DNA from: Idiomarina seosinensis_A
GTDB taxonomy: Bacteria > Pseudomonadota > Gammaproteobacteria > Enterobacterales > Alteromonadaceae
Assembly: GCF_044797955.1 (NCBI RefSeq)
Contig: NZ_CP085211.1
Location: 1,984,001-2,048,000, forward strand
Length of the DNA stretch: 64,000 nt
Reading direction: 5' to 3'
A program made the position numbers and the translations under genes. Shown piece after piece: positions 54,511 to 63,058 of this stretch (positions are counted from its first letter, which is position 1; the number at the start of each line of letters is the position of its first letter). The notes beneath the pieces are model-generated. The model made no database searches. It saw nothing but the letters and a program-made list of their open reading frames with translations, and had not been told where the DNA came from.

Positions 54511-54543
54511 TTAAAGGGAGCCGAACCCGGCTCCCTCTTTAAA
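54511..54543. terminator. Bidirectional terminator between M49-like and ptrB genes
   Basis: Stem aaagggagcc pairs with ggctccctcttt around gaaccc, flanked by an A-run and a T-run. It serves the plus-strand peptidase and the minus-strand oligopeptidase. Confidence 0.85.
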
Positions 54544-54559
54544 TGGCTGTTAAAGCCCA

Positions 54560-56737
54560 TTATCTGTCCAGTAAATCCAAAATAAAGGCATACTCTTCAG
54601 CGACTTCCCGCAGTCGCGAGAAGCGGCCGGAACTACCGCCGTGACCCGCCTCCATATTCGTGCTGAATACCAGGGGATTATTATCGGTTTTAACGTCCCG
54701 CAGTTTAGCAACCCATTTGGCCGGCTCAAAGTATTGTACCTGGGAGTCATGTAGCCCCGTTGTCACCATGAGCGCCGGATAGTCCTGAGCTTTAACATTG
54801 TCATAAGGAGAATAAGACAGCATATAATCATAGTAGGCTTTTTGCTTTGGATTACCCCATTCATCGAACTCATTAGTGGTCAGGGGGATAGATTCATCCA
54901 GCATGGTCGTCACAACATCAACGAAAGGAACCCGCGCAACCATGCCACGATACAATTCCGGCGCCATATTAGCCACAGCGCCCATCAACAAGCCCCCAGC
55001 ACTACCGCCCATGGCAAATACTTTATCCGGGTGCGCATAGCCTTTGTCAACCAGGTGTTCAGTCACATCAATGAAGTCAGTGAAGGTATTTTTCTTATTC
55101 AGCAATTTACCTTCTTCATACCACTGGCGTCCCATCTCCTGGCCGCCGCGGACATGGGCAATCGCGTAAACAAAGCCCCGGTCAACCAGAGATAACACAG
55201 TCGAGCGGAATGACGGATCTGAGGACGAGCCGTAGGAGCCATAGGCATACTGGTATAGTGGTGCCGTACCATCCTGCTCAAAATCGCTGCGGAATAACAG
55301 CGATACGGGTATTTTTGTACCATCATCAGCTGTCGCCCAAACACGCTTGGTGCGATAGTCTGAAGAGTCAAAGTCACCCAGTATTTCCGTTTGCTTTAAT
55401 AATTCCCGCTCGCCACTGTCCATGTTGTAGGCATAAATGGTGGCCGGTGTTTTTAGTGAACTATAGCTGTAACGCAGTGTATTGGTATTTTGTTCGACAT
55501 TGCGTTCAAAAGAGGTAACAAAAGGAACTTCTTCAGATTCAATATAATGTTGCTGTTGCAAGTCATCCCAAGGCATCACCCGGATACGCCGCAGGCCGTC
55601 ACTTCGTTCGTTAATAGCAAGGTAATTATCAAAAGCGACAAAGCTCTGAATGAAAACCTCGTCATCTGCGTCAATCAGAGATTGCCAGCGATCTTTATCG
55701 CCTACCGCATCATCGGCAACCTGCATCAGTTTAAAGTTAGGTGCATTCCAGTCAGTGCGAATAATCCAGCGGTCATCAAGATGTTCTGCGCTGTATTGCA
55801 CACCCCGCTCTCTTGGCGCAAAAACGGTTAATTCGGCATCGCTTTGAGTGGTGTCCAGTATTCGCAATTCATCTGCAACGGTGCTGCTCATCTGAATTTT
55901 GACGAATTGCTCATCTTTGCTGTTACTAAGCCACATATAAAATGAAGAATCGGTTTCTTTATAGATTGGCTCAGCCTGGTCTGCATCCGCGCCTAACTGG
56001 TGTTTAAGAACCTGTGTAGAAAGTAACGTCTGGGGATCGTTCTCGATAACAAACACAGAACTGCTATCGGCAGCCCAGGCAATACTGGATGATAAACCTG
56101 ACAGTTGCTGTTGTTGCAGCTCACCGCGGCTAAGGTCTTTTATCCACAACTCATACTGCCGACGGCCATTGGTATCGACCATAAAGGCCAGCAGGTTTTG
56201 GCTTGGGCTAATGGTAAGGTTTACCGCATTGTAATAATCGTGACCTTCCGCTAGCTCATTAACATCTAACAAGATTTGTTCCTCGCCACCTGCCACAGGT
56301 TTACGGGCATGGATAGGGTATTCTTTCCCTTCTTCGTAGCGGGTATAGTATTGGTAATCGCCCTTGGTATAAGGAACCGATGCGTCGTCCTGCTTTATCC
56401 GGCCAATTAATTCATCTTCCAGACGTTCCGTTAATTCTTGATAATCTGAGCGGTACTCATCGTAATACTCGTTCTCTTCTTCCAGGTAAGCCAGTACATC
56501 CGGATCTGTGCGTTCATCGTCCCGCAGCCAGTAGTAAGGATCAATACGCTCACCTACCGGTGATTCGACCACATATTCCTGCTCTAACGCATCCGGCGGC
56601 ACAGCCACCCCCTTATCCTGTTGCTCCGACGCCTGCGCGTCATTATTGTCATTACCGTTATTATCGCTGCAGCCTACCGTGCTCAGACCCAGCGCAAGTA
56701 TCACAGAGAGTGAAATAAGCGAACGCTTTGCTTGCAT
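54560..56737 (-). CDS. ptrB: Oligopeptidase B-like S9 serine peptidase, lipoprotein
   Basis: This 725-residue prolyl-oligopeptidase family enzyme has an N-terminal beta-propeller (residues about 90-430) and a C-terminal alpha/beta-hydrolase domain. The catalytic Ser is in MGGSAGGLL, Asp in TGLHDSQVQYFEP and His in AGHGGSSGRF; HVRGGQEMGRQWYEEGK is the oligopeptidase B signature. Unlike E. coli PtrB it has a lipoprotein signal (lipobox TVGC at about residue 24) and an asparagine/aspartate-rich linker, so it is exported. The inner ATG at 56737 is chosen over one 4 codons upstream because GGAA lies seven bases ahead. Confidence 0.9.
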   Translation of the reverse strand: MQAKRSLISLSVILALGLSTVGCSDNNGNDNNDAQASEQQDKGVAVPPDALEQEYVVESPVGERIDPYYWLRDDERTDPDVLAYLEEENEYYDEYRSDYQELTERLEDELIGRIKQDDASVPYTKGDYQYYTRYEEGKEYPIHARKPVAGGEEQILLDVNELAEGHDYYNAVNLTISPSQNLLAFMVDTNGRRQYELWIKDLSRGELQQQQLSGLSSSIAWAADSSSVFVIENDPQTLLSTQVLKHQLGADADQAEPIYKETDSSFYMWLSNSKDEQFVKIQMSSTVADELRILDTTQSDAELTVFAPRERGVQYSAEHLDDRWIIRTDWNAPNFKLMQVADDAVGDKDRWQSLIDADDEVFIQSFVAFDNYLAINERSDGLRRIRVMPWDDLQQQHYIESEEVPFVTSFERNVEQNTNTLRYSYSSLKTPATIYAYNMDSGERELLKQTEILGDFDSSDYRTKRVWATADDGTKIPVSLLFRSDFEQDGTAPLYQYAYGSYGSSSDPSFRSTVLSLVDRGFVYAIAHVRGGQEMGRQWYEEGKLLNKKNTFTDFIDVTEHLVDKGYAHPDKVFAMGGSAGGLLMGAVANMAPELYRGMVARVPFVDVVTTMLDESIPLTTNEFDEWGNPKQKAYYDYMLSYSPYDNVKAQDYPALMVTTGLHDSQVQYFEPAKWVAKLRDVKTDNNPLVFSTNMEAGHGGSSGRFSRLREVAEEYAFILDLLDR

Positions 56738-56881
56738 AATATGTTCCATTTTTAATTATTGCTCGTGCTTCTAATTTAGCGGTTTTAACGAAAATTGAAA
56801 GCCTAATGTTGAATCCATGATCTCATGGCTGAAAACAAGCAACCATGCTAGACTCGCGGCTCGAAAAAAGGAAGGAATGTA

Positions 56882-57730
56882 ATGAAGCATGTCGTAGCCG
56901 CTATTGATGGCTCCATATCAACCAATGCTGTCGGTCAGTATGCCAGCTGGGCCGCCCGCCGCCTGCGTTGCCCGTTAAATCTGTTGCATGTACTGGACGA
57001 AGATCGCTTCCCAGTACAACTCAATCTGACTGCCTCACCCGAATCAGAGAGCCAGATTTCGTTACTCGAAGAAATGGCACGCCTTGACAAACAGCGTAAT
57101 CAACTTGCTCTGCAGCACGGTCAAAACCTTCTCGCTGCAGCCGAAAGCGCTGCTTACCAACAAGGTGTAGATGCTGTTCAACGGCAACAACGCCATGGCG
57201 ACCCAGTGGCGTCGCTGACCGAAGTCGAAGAGCAAATGCGGCTTTTGGTTATCAGCTTACACAATATGAATTCCGCTAGTGCAGATCCTATCGGCAGCCC
57301 GTTAGAAACAGTTGTCAGGACTATCCAAAAACCAATACTGGTCACGCCTAAAAGTTTTCGACAGCCGACCAGCGTAATGTTGGCTTTTGATGGCAGTGAC
57401 ACGGCCCGGAAAGGCGTTAAAATGTTGGCAGAAAGCCCAATATTTAAAGGGATGCCCATCGACCTGGTGATGGTTGACACTGACACACCCCATGCCCGCG
57501 CCTCAATTGAAGCGGCGGCTAATCACTTACGTGAATACCGGCATAGTGTAAATTTCGAAATTCGGTTCGGTGATATAGAGTCAACGTTATCGGCCTACCA
57601 GCAGGAAAAACAGATCGACCTGTTGGTCATGGGAGCTTATGGGCAGTCCCGCGGGCGCAACTTTTTTATCGGTAGCACCACCAGCAAAATGTTGCACAAA
57701 GCTACGACACCCTTGCTATTATTGCGTTAA
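56882..57730 (+). CDS. Tandem-domain universal stress protein
   Basis: This 282-residue protein has two Usp domains (about residues 1-150 and 155-282). The second keeps the ATP-binding signature G-x-x-G-x9-G-S (MGAYGQSRGRNFFIGSTT). The first has lost the equivalent motif. This is a UspE-like layout. AGGA lies upstream of the ATG. It is 35 bases upstream of srmB on the same strand, and the role is inferred from the family. Confidence 0.9.
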   Translation: MKHVVAAIDGSISTNAVGQYASWAARRLRCPLNLLHVLDEDRFPVQLNLTASPESESQISLLEEMARLDKQRNQLALQHGQNLLAAAESAAYQQGVDAVQRQQRHGDPVASLTEVEEQMRLLVISLHNMNSASADPIGSPLETVVRTIQKPILVTPKSFRQPTSVMLAFDGSDTARKGVKMLAESPIFKGMPIDLVMVDTDTPHARASIEAAANHLREYRHSVNFEIRFGDIESTLSAYQQEKQIDLLVMGAYGQSRGRNFFIGSTTSKMLHKATTPLLLLR

Positions 57731-57765
57731 ACAACGCGTCTTTTTGATTAAGATAGGGCTAATTT

Positions 57766-58986
57766 ATGGCACTTGAGTGGCATCAACTGGAGCTGGACGA
57801 CAGCTTAATATTCAGTTTAAAAGAGCACCAGCTGAACAAGCCGGCCCTGGTTCAACAGCGGGCAATCCCTGTGGCCCTCGACGGGCTTGATTTGTTGCTT
57901 AGTGCGCCTACCGGGACGGGTAAAACTTTAGCTTTTTTACTGCCAGCTTTACAGCATCTACTCGACTTCCCGCGTCAGAGCCCCGGCCCTGCGAGGATAC
58001 TTGTGCTGGCGCCAACGCGTGAACTTGCTGAACAGATTCATCAACAGGCTCAACAGTTTTCTGCATTAACGCAATTAAGCTCGGTTGTAGTGACCGGAGG
58101 CATTAATTATGGCTCGCAGCTCAGTCAACTGGAAAAGTCCCATGATTTGCTGATAGCAACACCGGGCAGGCTGCTTGATTTACTGCAAGCCGAACAATAC
58201 CAGTTAGAAACCGTCGAGTGGCTGATTATTGACGAAGCTGATCGGATGCTGGACTTAGGTTTTACCAAAACAGTTGAAGAAATAGCCCATCACGCACGCC
58301 ATCGGCAGCAAAGTATTCTGTCATCAGCGACACTCGAAAGTGCCGGCGTACTGGCATTCTCTAAGCGGTTACTGAACGAACCAGAGCTTATTGAAGTTTC
58401 CCCTCCAAAGCGAGAGCGCGGAAAGATCAATCAGTATATTTACCAGGCTGACACCGCAGAGCATAAACAGCAAATACTACTGCGTGTACTGGCCGAGTAT
58501 CCCGGCCGCCAAATTGTCTTTGTAAAAACACGCGAGCGCGTTGCGCAGTTAGCCGGCTTTCTGGAATCTAAGCTGGACTATCCGGTCAGGCATTTGCGGG
58601 GCGATTTACCGCAGGACGAGCGGCAGCGTATTATTCAGCAGTTTAAACAAGCTGATAATTCGGTTCTTGTGGCGACCGATGTGGCAGCCCGAGGCCTGGA
58701 TATTGATGCTGTCAGTGTTGTTATAAATTTTGATTTACCAAAGCAGGCCGATGTGTATGTCCACCGTATTGGCCGCACAGCACGCGCCGGCGCAAAAGGC
58801 ACCGCAGTATCGCTAATTGAAGCTCATGATGCGCTGTTATTAGGGCGTATCGAACGCTATACAGGACAGAAGCTGGAGCGTCGGGTATTTGATGATTTGC
58901 GGCCACAGTTTAAATTCCCCTCGACGGAGAAAAAGCGCACTAAAAAGAAAAAAACAAAAAGTGCCGGAAAAACAAAAAAACGCTGA
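57766..58986 (+). CDS. srmB: DEAD-box RNA helicase SrmB-like
   Basis: This 406-residue helicase has motif I APTGTGKT (47-54), motif II DEAD in LIIDEADRMLDLGF, motif III SAT, and motif VI HRIGRTARAG in the second RecA domain. The SrmB-like features LDFPRQSPGPARILVLAPTREL and the conserved N-terminus LELDDSL match E. coli SrmB. The C-terminus is lysine-rich and may bind RNA. Its last codons are inside the terminator palindrome at 58974-59004. Confidence 0.93.
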   Translation: MALEWHQLELDDSLIFSLKEHQLNKPALVQQRAIPVALDGLDLLLSAPTGTGKTLAFLLPALQHLLDFPRQSPGPARILVLAPTRELAEQIHQQAQQFSALTQLSSVVVTGGINYGSQLSQLEKSHDLLIATPGRLLDLLQAEQYQLETVEWLIIDEADRMLDLGFTKTVEEIAHHARHRQQSILSSATLESAGVLAFSKRLLNEPELIEVSPPKRERGKINQYIYQADTAEHKQQILLRVLAEYPGRQIVFVKTRERVAQLAGFLESKLDYPVRHLRGDLPQDERQRIIQQFKQADNSVLVATDVAARGLDIDAVSVVINFDLPKQADVYVHRIGRTARAGAKGTAVSLIEAHDALLLGRIERYTGQKLERRVFDDLRPQFKFPSTEKKRTKKKKTKSAGKTKKR

Positions 58987-59004
58987 GTAACTCAGCGTTT
59001 TTTT
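58974..59004. terminator. Bidirectional terminator encoding both stop codons of srmB and vanZ-like gene
   Basis: A-run (58974-58980), stem cgctgag (58981-58987), loop taa, stem ctcagcg (58991-58997) and T-run (58998-59004). Each strand reads Lys-Lys-Arg-stop (aaa aaa cgc tga) through its own arm. Confidence 0.95.
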
Positions 59005-59363
59005 ATTAACTTTTGATAAAAAGAAGTCAACACAAAGTAAGCTAAAACGCCAGCACTATCGGCTATCCAGTCATACACATCAGAACCTCGCCCGGGAATA
59101 TAATGCTGGGCTATCTCAATCAATAAGCCATACAATGCTAACAGCACAAACGCAAAGCGAGCTTTAAGTGTGAAAGCCCGGTGTAAGGTTAAGCTAAGTA
59201 AAAAAAACACCGTAAAGTGGACCAGCTTGTCCAGATGGGGTATTTGATTTGCCTGAGAAGGTGGCGATTGCCAAAAAAATGCGCCGGTCGCCGCAATCAA
59301 CAACACGACAAATGCGATCCTTGCCCATAGCACGGCTTTCGCTGACCCTTTCACGTGATTCAA
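58992..59363 (-). CDS. VanZ-like family membrane protein
   Basis: This 123-residue protein has four predicted helices. The VanZ-like block LDKLVHFTVFFLLSLTLHRAF and GLLIEIAQHYIPGRGSDVYDWIADSAG is strongly characteristic. It starts with TTG, overlapping the thiI stop by 4 bases (TTGA), and AAAGGA lies 8 bases upstream. Function in Gram-negatives is unknown. Its C-terminus is inside the shared terminator. Confidence 0.88.
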   Translation of the reverse strand: MNHVKGSAKAVLWARIAFVVLLIAATGAFFWQSPPSQANQIPHLDKLVHFTVFFLLSLTLHRAFTLKARFAFVLLALYGLLIEIAQHYIPGRGSDVYDWIADSAGVLAYFVLTSFYQKLIKKR

Positions 59364-60838
59364 GAGATTTTTCCTTTATCTTCTGTTAACACCGAAACAT
59401 TGTGATAACCGGCTTCCTGCAATAACAACACTTGCATTTTACTCATCACTCCCTGGGCACAATACAGTAAATAATGGCGCTGGCTATCAAGTTGTCCGAA
59501 TTCTGACAGTAACTTAAAAAATGGAATGGTAATCACCGCTAACGGGTGTTGTAAAGGCGTGCTTTGCGCTTCTGCAGGACTACGGATGTCGATGATAACT
59601 TGCTCTGTACTTTGCGGGTGAGTCTCGTTGACTTTAGTCTGCCGATCAGACTGCGTTGCAATATCCTGCATACTCAATATTTCTGCGTCGTTCACAACCT
59701 GCTTAAGCAATGCCTGATCCAGTTTTTCTTCTTCGGCTTCGAGCGCCGAACCATTCGCCATTACGGTGGGTTTATCGGAAATTACACCGCAATATTCAGG
59801 TATCGATTTAGCCAAAGGCTCGACGCCAATCTGTCGGGCCAGATCGATTATCTCCTGCTTGTCTTTCGTAATCAGCGGCCGTAACACCAAGGTTTCGGTC
59901 GCAGCATCCACAACTTTGAGGTTGGACAGGGTCTGGCTGGATACCTGCCCCATTGCGTCCCCTGTTATTAACGCCTGGGCTTTCAAGTAGGCGGCTACCC
60001 GCGAAGCGGCTCTTAGCATTTGGCGCTTTAAGACCACGCCCATCAAACCACTATCGCAGTTTCTCAGGATATCCTCGACCACGGGGGCAAAATTGACACT
60101 GATAAACTTCAGTGGATGTGATGCGCTGAAGCGTTGCCAAAGGTGGTAGCAGATTTGTTTAACGGCAGCTTCGTGAGTGTCACCACCTAGGTTAAAAAAG
60201 CAAAAGTGTGTGCGCGCTCCCCGGCGCATAAACTCGTAGCTGGCAACGCTTGAGTCGAAGCCACCGCTAACCAGGCTCAATGTCGTTTCCTGCGTGGGCA
60301 AAGGGTACCCGCCCAGCCCCTGCTGTCGGCTACCGAGCAATTGGACCACCTGATCATTAATTTGCAGGTTAATGGTCAGCTGCGGATGGTTTAACTTTAC
60401 TGCGGCGTTGTTACTACGGCTGAGCATGTAACCGCCGATATGGCGTTCAAGTTGTAACGAACTGAAACTGTGCTGACCCTGACGTTTTATCCGCACACAA
60501 AACGTCTGGTTTTCAATCCGGTTAAGCCAATGCTCAGCAACCCAAGAGGCCAACTCGTCGAACTCGGTCAGGGGCCGTTCAATGACCTCGGAAAACCAGG
60601 AAATTCCGGGGGTATTACTCAGCCTTTCGGTTACCGCCTGGCGCAGCTGATCATCGCTGAGGCCATCCTTTGCTGTGGCATTAACCTCGATGCGGTCCCA
60701 TCTGGACTTAATATCGAACGATGCATCACTACGTGCCAGAATCTTGCGTAGATTACTGGTTAATATTTTACTGTGGCGTTTACGCACAGCGCGGCTTTTT
60801 ATAGTGATTTCAGCGTGCAGGCGGACAACAAACTTCAT
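59360..60838 (-). CDS. thiI: tRNA 4-thiouridine sulfurtransferase ThiI, with rhodanese domain
   Basis: This 492-residue enzyme makes s4U8 in tRNA and supplies sulfur for thiamine thiazole. It has an N-terminal ferredoxin-like domain, a THUMP domain (residues about 60-165), a PP-loop at SGGFDSS (191-197), the conserved C350 in PEYCGVIS and the rhodanese catalytic C460 in LLYCAQGVMS. AGGG lies upstream of the ATG. It overlaps the VanZ-like gene by 4 bases. Confidence 0.96.
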   Translation of the reverse strand: MKFVVRLHAEITIKSRAVRKRHSKILTSNLRKILARSDASFDIKSRWDRIEVNATAKDGLSDDQLRQAVTERLSNTPGISWFSEVIERPLTEFDELASWVAEHWLNRIENQTFCVRIKRQGQHSFSSLQLERHIGGYMLSRSNNAAVKLNHPQLTINLQINDQVVQLLGSRQQGLGGYPLPTQETTLSLVSGGFDSSVASYEFMRRGARTHFCFFNLGGDTHEAAVKQICYHLWQRFSASHPLKFISVNFAPVVEDILRNCDSGLMGVVLKRQMLRAASRVAAYLKAQALITGDAMGQVSSQTLSNLKVVDAATETLVLRPLITKDKQEIIDLARQIGVEPLAKSIPEYCGVISDKPTVMANGSALEAEEEKLDQALLKQVVNDAEILSMQDIATQSDRQTKVNETHPQSTEQVIIDIRSPAEAQSTPLQHPLAVITIPFFKLLSEFGQLDSQRHYLLYCAQGVMSKMQVLLLQEAGYHNVSVLTEDKGKIS

Positions 60839-60922
60839 AACAGAACCCTAATTGGGGCAACAACGCTTGCTATTATACTCATTAAAGCTTTATCAAGCAG
60901 CCGCTAATTAATGGTCGAATGC

Positions 60923-61855
60923 CTAATCAACAACGTTAACCGGGTCTGACTCTTTCGCTTTTCCTTGCATTATAGCGATATCAACCCGCCGGTTCTCGGC
61001 CCGGTTAGCGGCAGAATTGTTTGGTACAATGGGTTTGGTATCAGCATATCCCATGGTCACCAGGCGACTTTCTTCAAAACCATCAACCGTGGTCATTTCT
61101 TCTGCCACCGCAACAGCCCGTTTTGCTGACAAGTCCCATTTTGAACTGTAAATCTCAGACACCAGTTTCTGATTATCGGTATGACCTGAGATGGTTATTT
61201 CACCCGGAATATCTTTTAACGCCTCGGCCACTTCATGAATAACAGGTTTAAATTGAGGCTGTAAAAATGCCGAGCCTTCAGGAAATGAACCCCGCTCCCT
61301 AATCCTGATCAATATTTGCTGACCAAACTGTTCAACCTCCAGAGTACCCGCTTTGATATCGTCCTGCAGCTGACGTTGAATTTTTTCTAACAGCTCCTGG
61401 GTCTGCTCGCTTTGCTCTTCGCTGCTGGCTTGATCCTCGGCGCTTTGCTGATCTTGCTCTTCTTCGGACTGCTGTTGCTCCTGCTGAGTCTCCTGGCCAC
61501 CGGAGTAATCAGACTCTCCCTCCTGAAAATCCAGCGCCTGCTGTGTCATTTCAACGGTTTGCTGCTGGATTGTTTCGATCGGGGTCGGTTCGGGCCGTCC
61601 CGGGCGAAATTCCTGAGCGATAACGCTGGTTCCTTTCGGGATATCTTTTACTTCTATCTTATTCTGTACGCCCAAAGCAAACTTCATCGAGCCGGCAATT
61701 TGTTTAAACTTTAAAACGTCCATTTCTGAAAACGACAGCAGCAACACGAAAAAGCTCATTAACAAGGTCATCAGATCAGCAAAGGTCGCCATCCAGCCCG
61801 GCAACCCGGGGGGCGGACATTTACGCTGTTGTTTTTCTTCGTCAGCTGCAGCCAT
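60923..61855 (-). CDS. pomB: Sodium-type flagellar stator protein PomB (MotB family)
   Basis: This 310-residue protein has a membrane helix (about residues 20-43) with the ion-binding Asp27 in MATFADLMTLLMSFF. A low-complexity Q/E/S-rich linker (about residues 110-160) is followed by an OmpA-like peptidoglycan-binding domain (about 190-300, TISGHTDNQKLVS and NRAENRRVDIAI). Gene order with PomA and thiI matches the Vibrio/Shewanella sodium stators. It is 5 bases after pomA. The sodium assignment is by analogy. Confidence 0.92.
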   Translation of the reverse strand: MAAADEEKQQRKCPPPGLPGWMATFADLMTLLMSFFVLLLSFSEMDVLKFKQIAGSMKFALGVQNKIEVKDIPKGTSVIAQEFRPGRPEPTPIETIQQQTVEMTQQALDFQEGESDYSGGQETQQEQQQSEEEQDQQSAEDQASSEEQSEQTQELLEKIQRQLQDDIKAGTLEVEQFGQQILIRIRERGSFPEGSAFLQPQFKPVIHEVAEALKDIPGEITISGHTDNQKLVSEIYSSKWDLSAKRAVAVAEEMTTVDGFEESRLVTMGYADTKPIVPNNSAANRAENRRVDIAIMQGKAKESDPVNVVD

Positions 61856-61860
61856 TCAGA

Positions 61861-62628
61861 TTACTCATCTTCCTGGTCGGCGCCGACGCGCTTAGACTCA
61901 GCTAAGTAATTGCGCAGCATACCTTCAATAACACGAGGGTTCTGGCCATCCTGAATGCCTAAAATAGCGTCCAGAATAAGCTGTTGATTTAGCTTTTCCT
62001 GCTCTGCCCGTAATAACAATTTATTCTTTATTGGAATAGCGATAACGTTCGCAAGAAAAGCACCGTACAGGGTGGTAAGCAAGGCAACCGCCATAGCCGG
62101 ACCAATGGACTTAGGATCGTCCATATTGGCCAACATACCCACCAGACCAATAAGCGTACCGATCATACCCATCGCCGGCGCGATATCGGCCAGTACGGTA
62201 AAGAAGCGGGCACCTTCTTCGTGCCGTGAGTAGGACATTTGGATGTCTTTTGACAGAGTCTGGCGCACTACATCGGCATCGTGACCATCCACCAGCATAT
62301 CAATTCCTTTGCGGAAGAAACGGTTGGGAATTTCGGCCTCTTCCAGCGCCAAAAAACCCCCTTTTCTGGCTGAGTCAGCCATCTCAACCGCTGTGTCGAT
62401 TAACTCCTGCGGGTGTTCTATTTTAAAAAAGAATGCCTTTGTCAGCACTTTACCGGTGGCAAAAAACTGCGATAAAGGAAAATTGGCCATGACGACAAAC
62501 AGTGAGCCGCCAACCACAATCAGTATTGACTGGACGTTAATGAATAGCCCGACGTCGCCACTAAGCACGATAGCCGCGATGACAAAACCAATAGCGCCTA
62601 TAATTCCTATGAGTGTTGCAATATCCAC
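61861..62628 (-). CDS. pomA: Sodium-type flagellar stator protein PomA (MotA family)
   Basis: This 255-residue protein has four membrane helices and the MotA-family channel region PAMGMIGTLIGLVGMLANMDDPKSIGPAMAVALLTTLYG (in short blocks). A cytoplasmic loop carries the charged residues that contact FliG. It starts with GTG, with GGGGAAG upstream. A sigma-28 promoter lies at 62751-62777, about 120 bases upstream. Confidence 0.94.
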   Translation of the reverse strand: MDIATLIGIIGAIGFVIAAIVLSGDVGLFINVQSILIVVGGSLFVVMANFPLSQFFATGKVLTKAFFFKIEHPQELIDTAVEMADSARKGGFLALEEAEIPNRFFRKGIDMLVDGHDADVVRQTLSKDIQMSYSRHEEGARFFTVLADIAPAMGMIGTLIGLVGMLANMDDPKSIGPAMAVALLTTLYGAFLANVIAIPIKNKLLLRAEQEKLNQQLILDAILGIQDGQNPRVIEGMLRNYLAESKRVGADQEDE

Positions 62629-62750
62629 TCAACTTCCCCCTGGTTTACTGTTTTATTGCGACGTTAACGGGCAATAGATAACACCCATTTTTAAACATCG
62701 CAGCGCTGCTGACAAGCTATTCAATAAAACTCTGCGATTAAGTTCTTTTA

Positions 62751-62777
62751 TCATCGGCTGACATCGACAGATCTTTA
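62751..62777 (-). promoter_or_regulatory. Sigma-28 (FliA) promoter of pomAB
   Basis: On the minus strand TAAAGATC (62777-62770), an 11-base spacer, and GCCGATGA (62758-62751) match the FliA consensus TAAAGTTT-N11-GCCGATAA at 13 of 16 positions, including the exact spacer length. It lies upstream of the pomA start, as expected for late flagellar genes. Confidence 0.85.
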
Positions 62778-62818
62778 TTAGATAATACCATTACCTTTAA
62801 GCGTTAATGGATCTCAGG

Positions 62819-63058
62819 ATGTCGGAACAAACGGATAACACGCCAAGTTTTGAACATGCACTGCAACAACTGGAACAACTGGTTAACGAGCTCGAACAGG
62901 GCGACCTGCCACTCGAACAATCGTTACAAAAGTTTGAACAGGCCATCGCACTCTCCCGAACCAGCCAGACTCAACTGCAAAAAGCAGAACACAAAGTGAA
63001 GATGCTAATCGAAGAAAACGGCGAGCAACAGTTACAAGAGTCCGGAGCTTCACAGTGA
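62819..63058 (+). CDS. xseB: Exodeoxyribonuclease VII small subunit
   Basis: This 79-residue helical protein associates with XseA to degrade single-stranded DNA. The core SFEHALQQLEQLVNELEQGDLPLEQSLQKFEQAI is typical (in parts). The ATG at 62819 has GGA seven bases upstream and gives the usual N-terminal length; an in-frame ATG at 62807 is also possible. It overlaps ispA by 4 bases (GTGA). Confidence 0.92.
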   Translation: MSEQTDNTPSFEHALQQLEQLVNELEQGDLPLEQSLQKFEQAIALSRTSQTQLQKAEHKVKMLIEENGEQQLQESGASQ

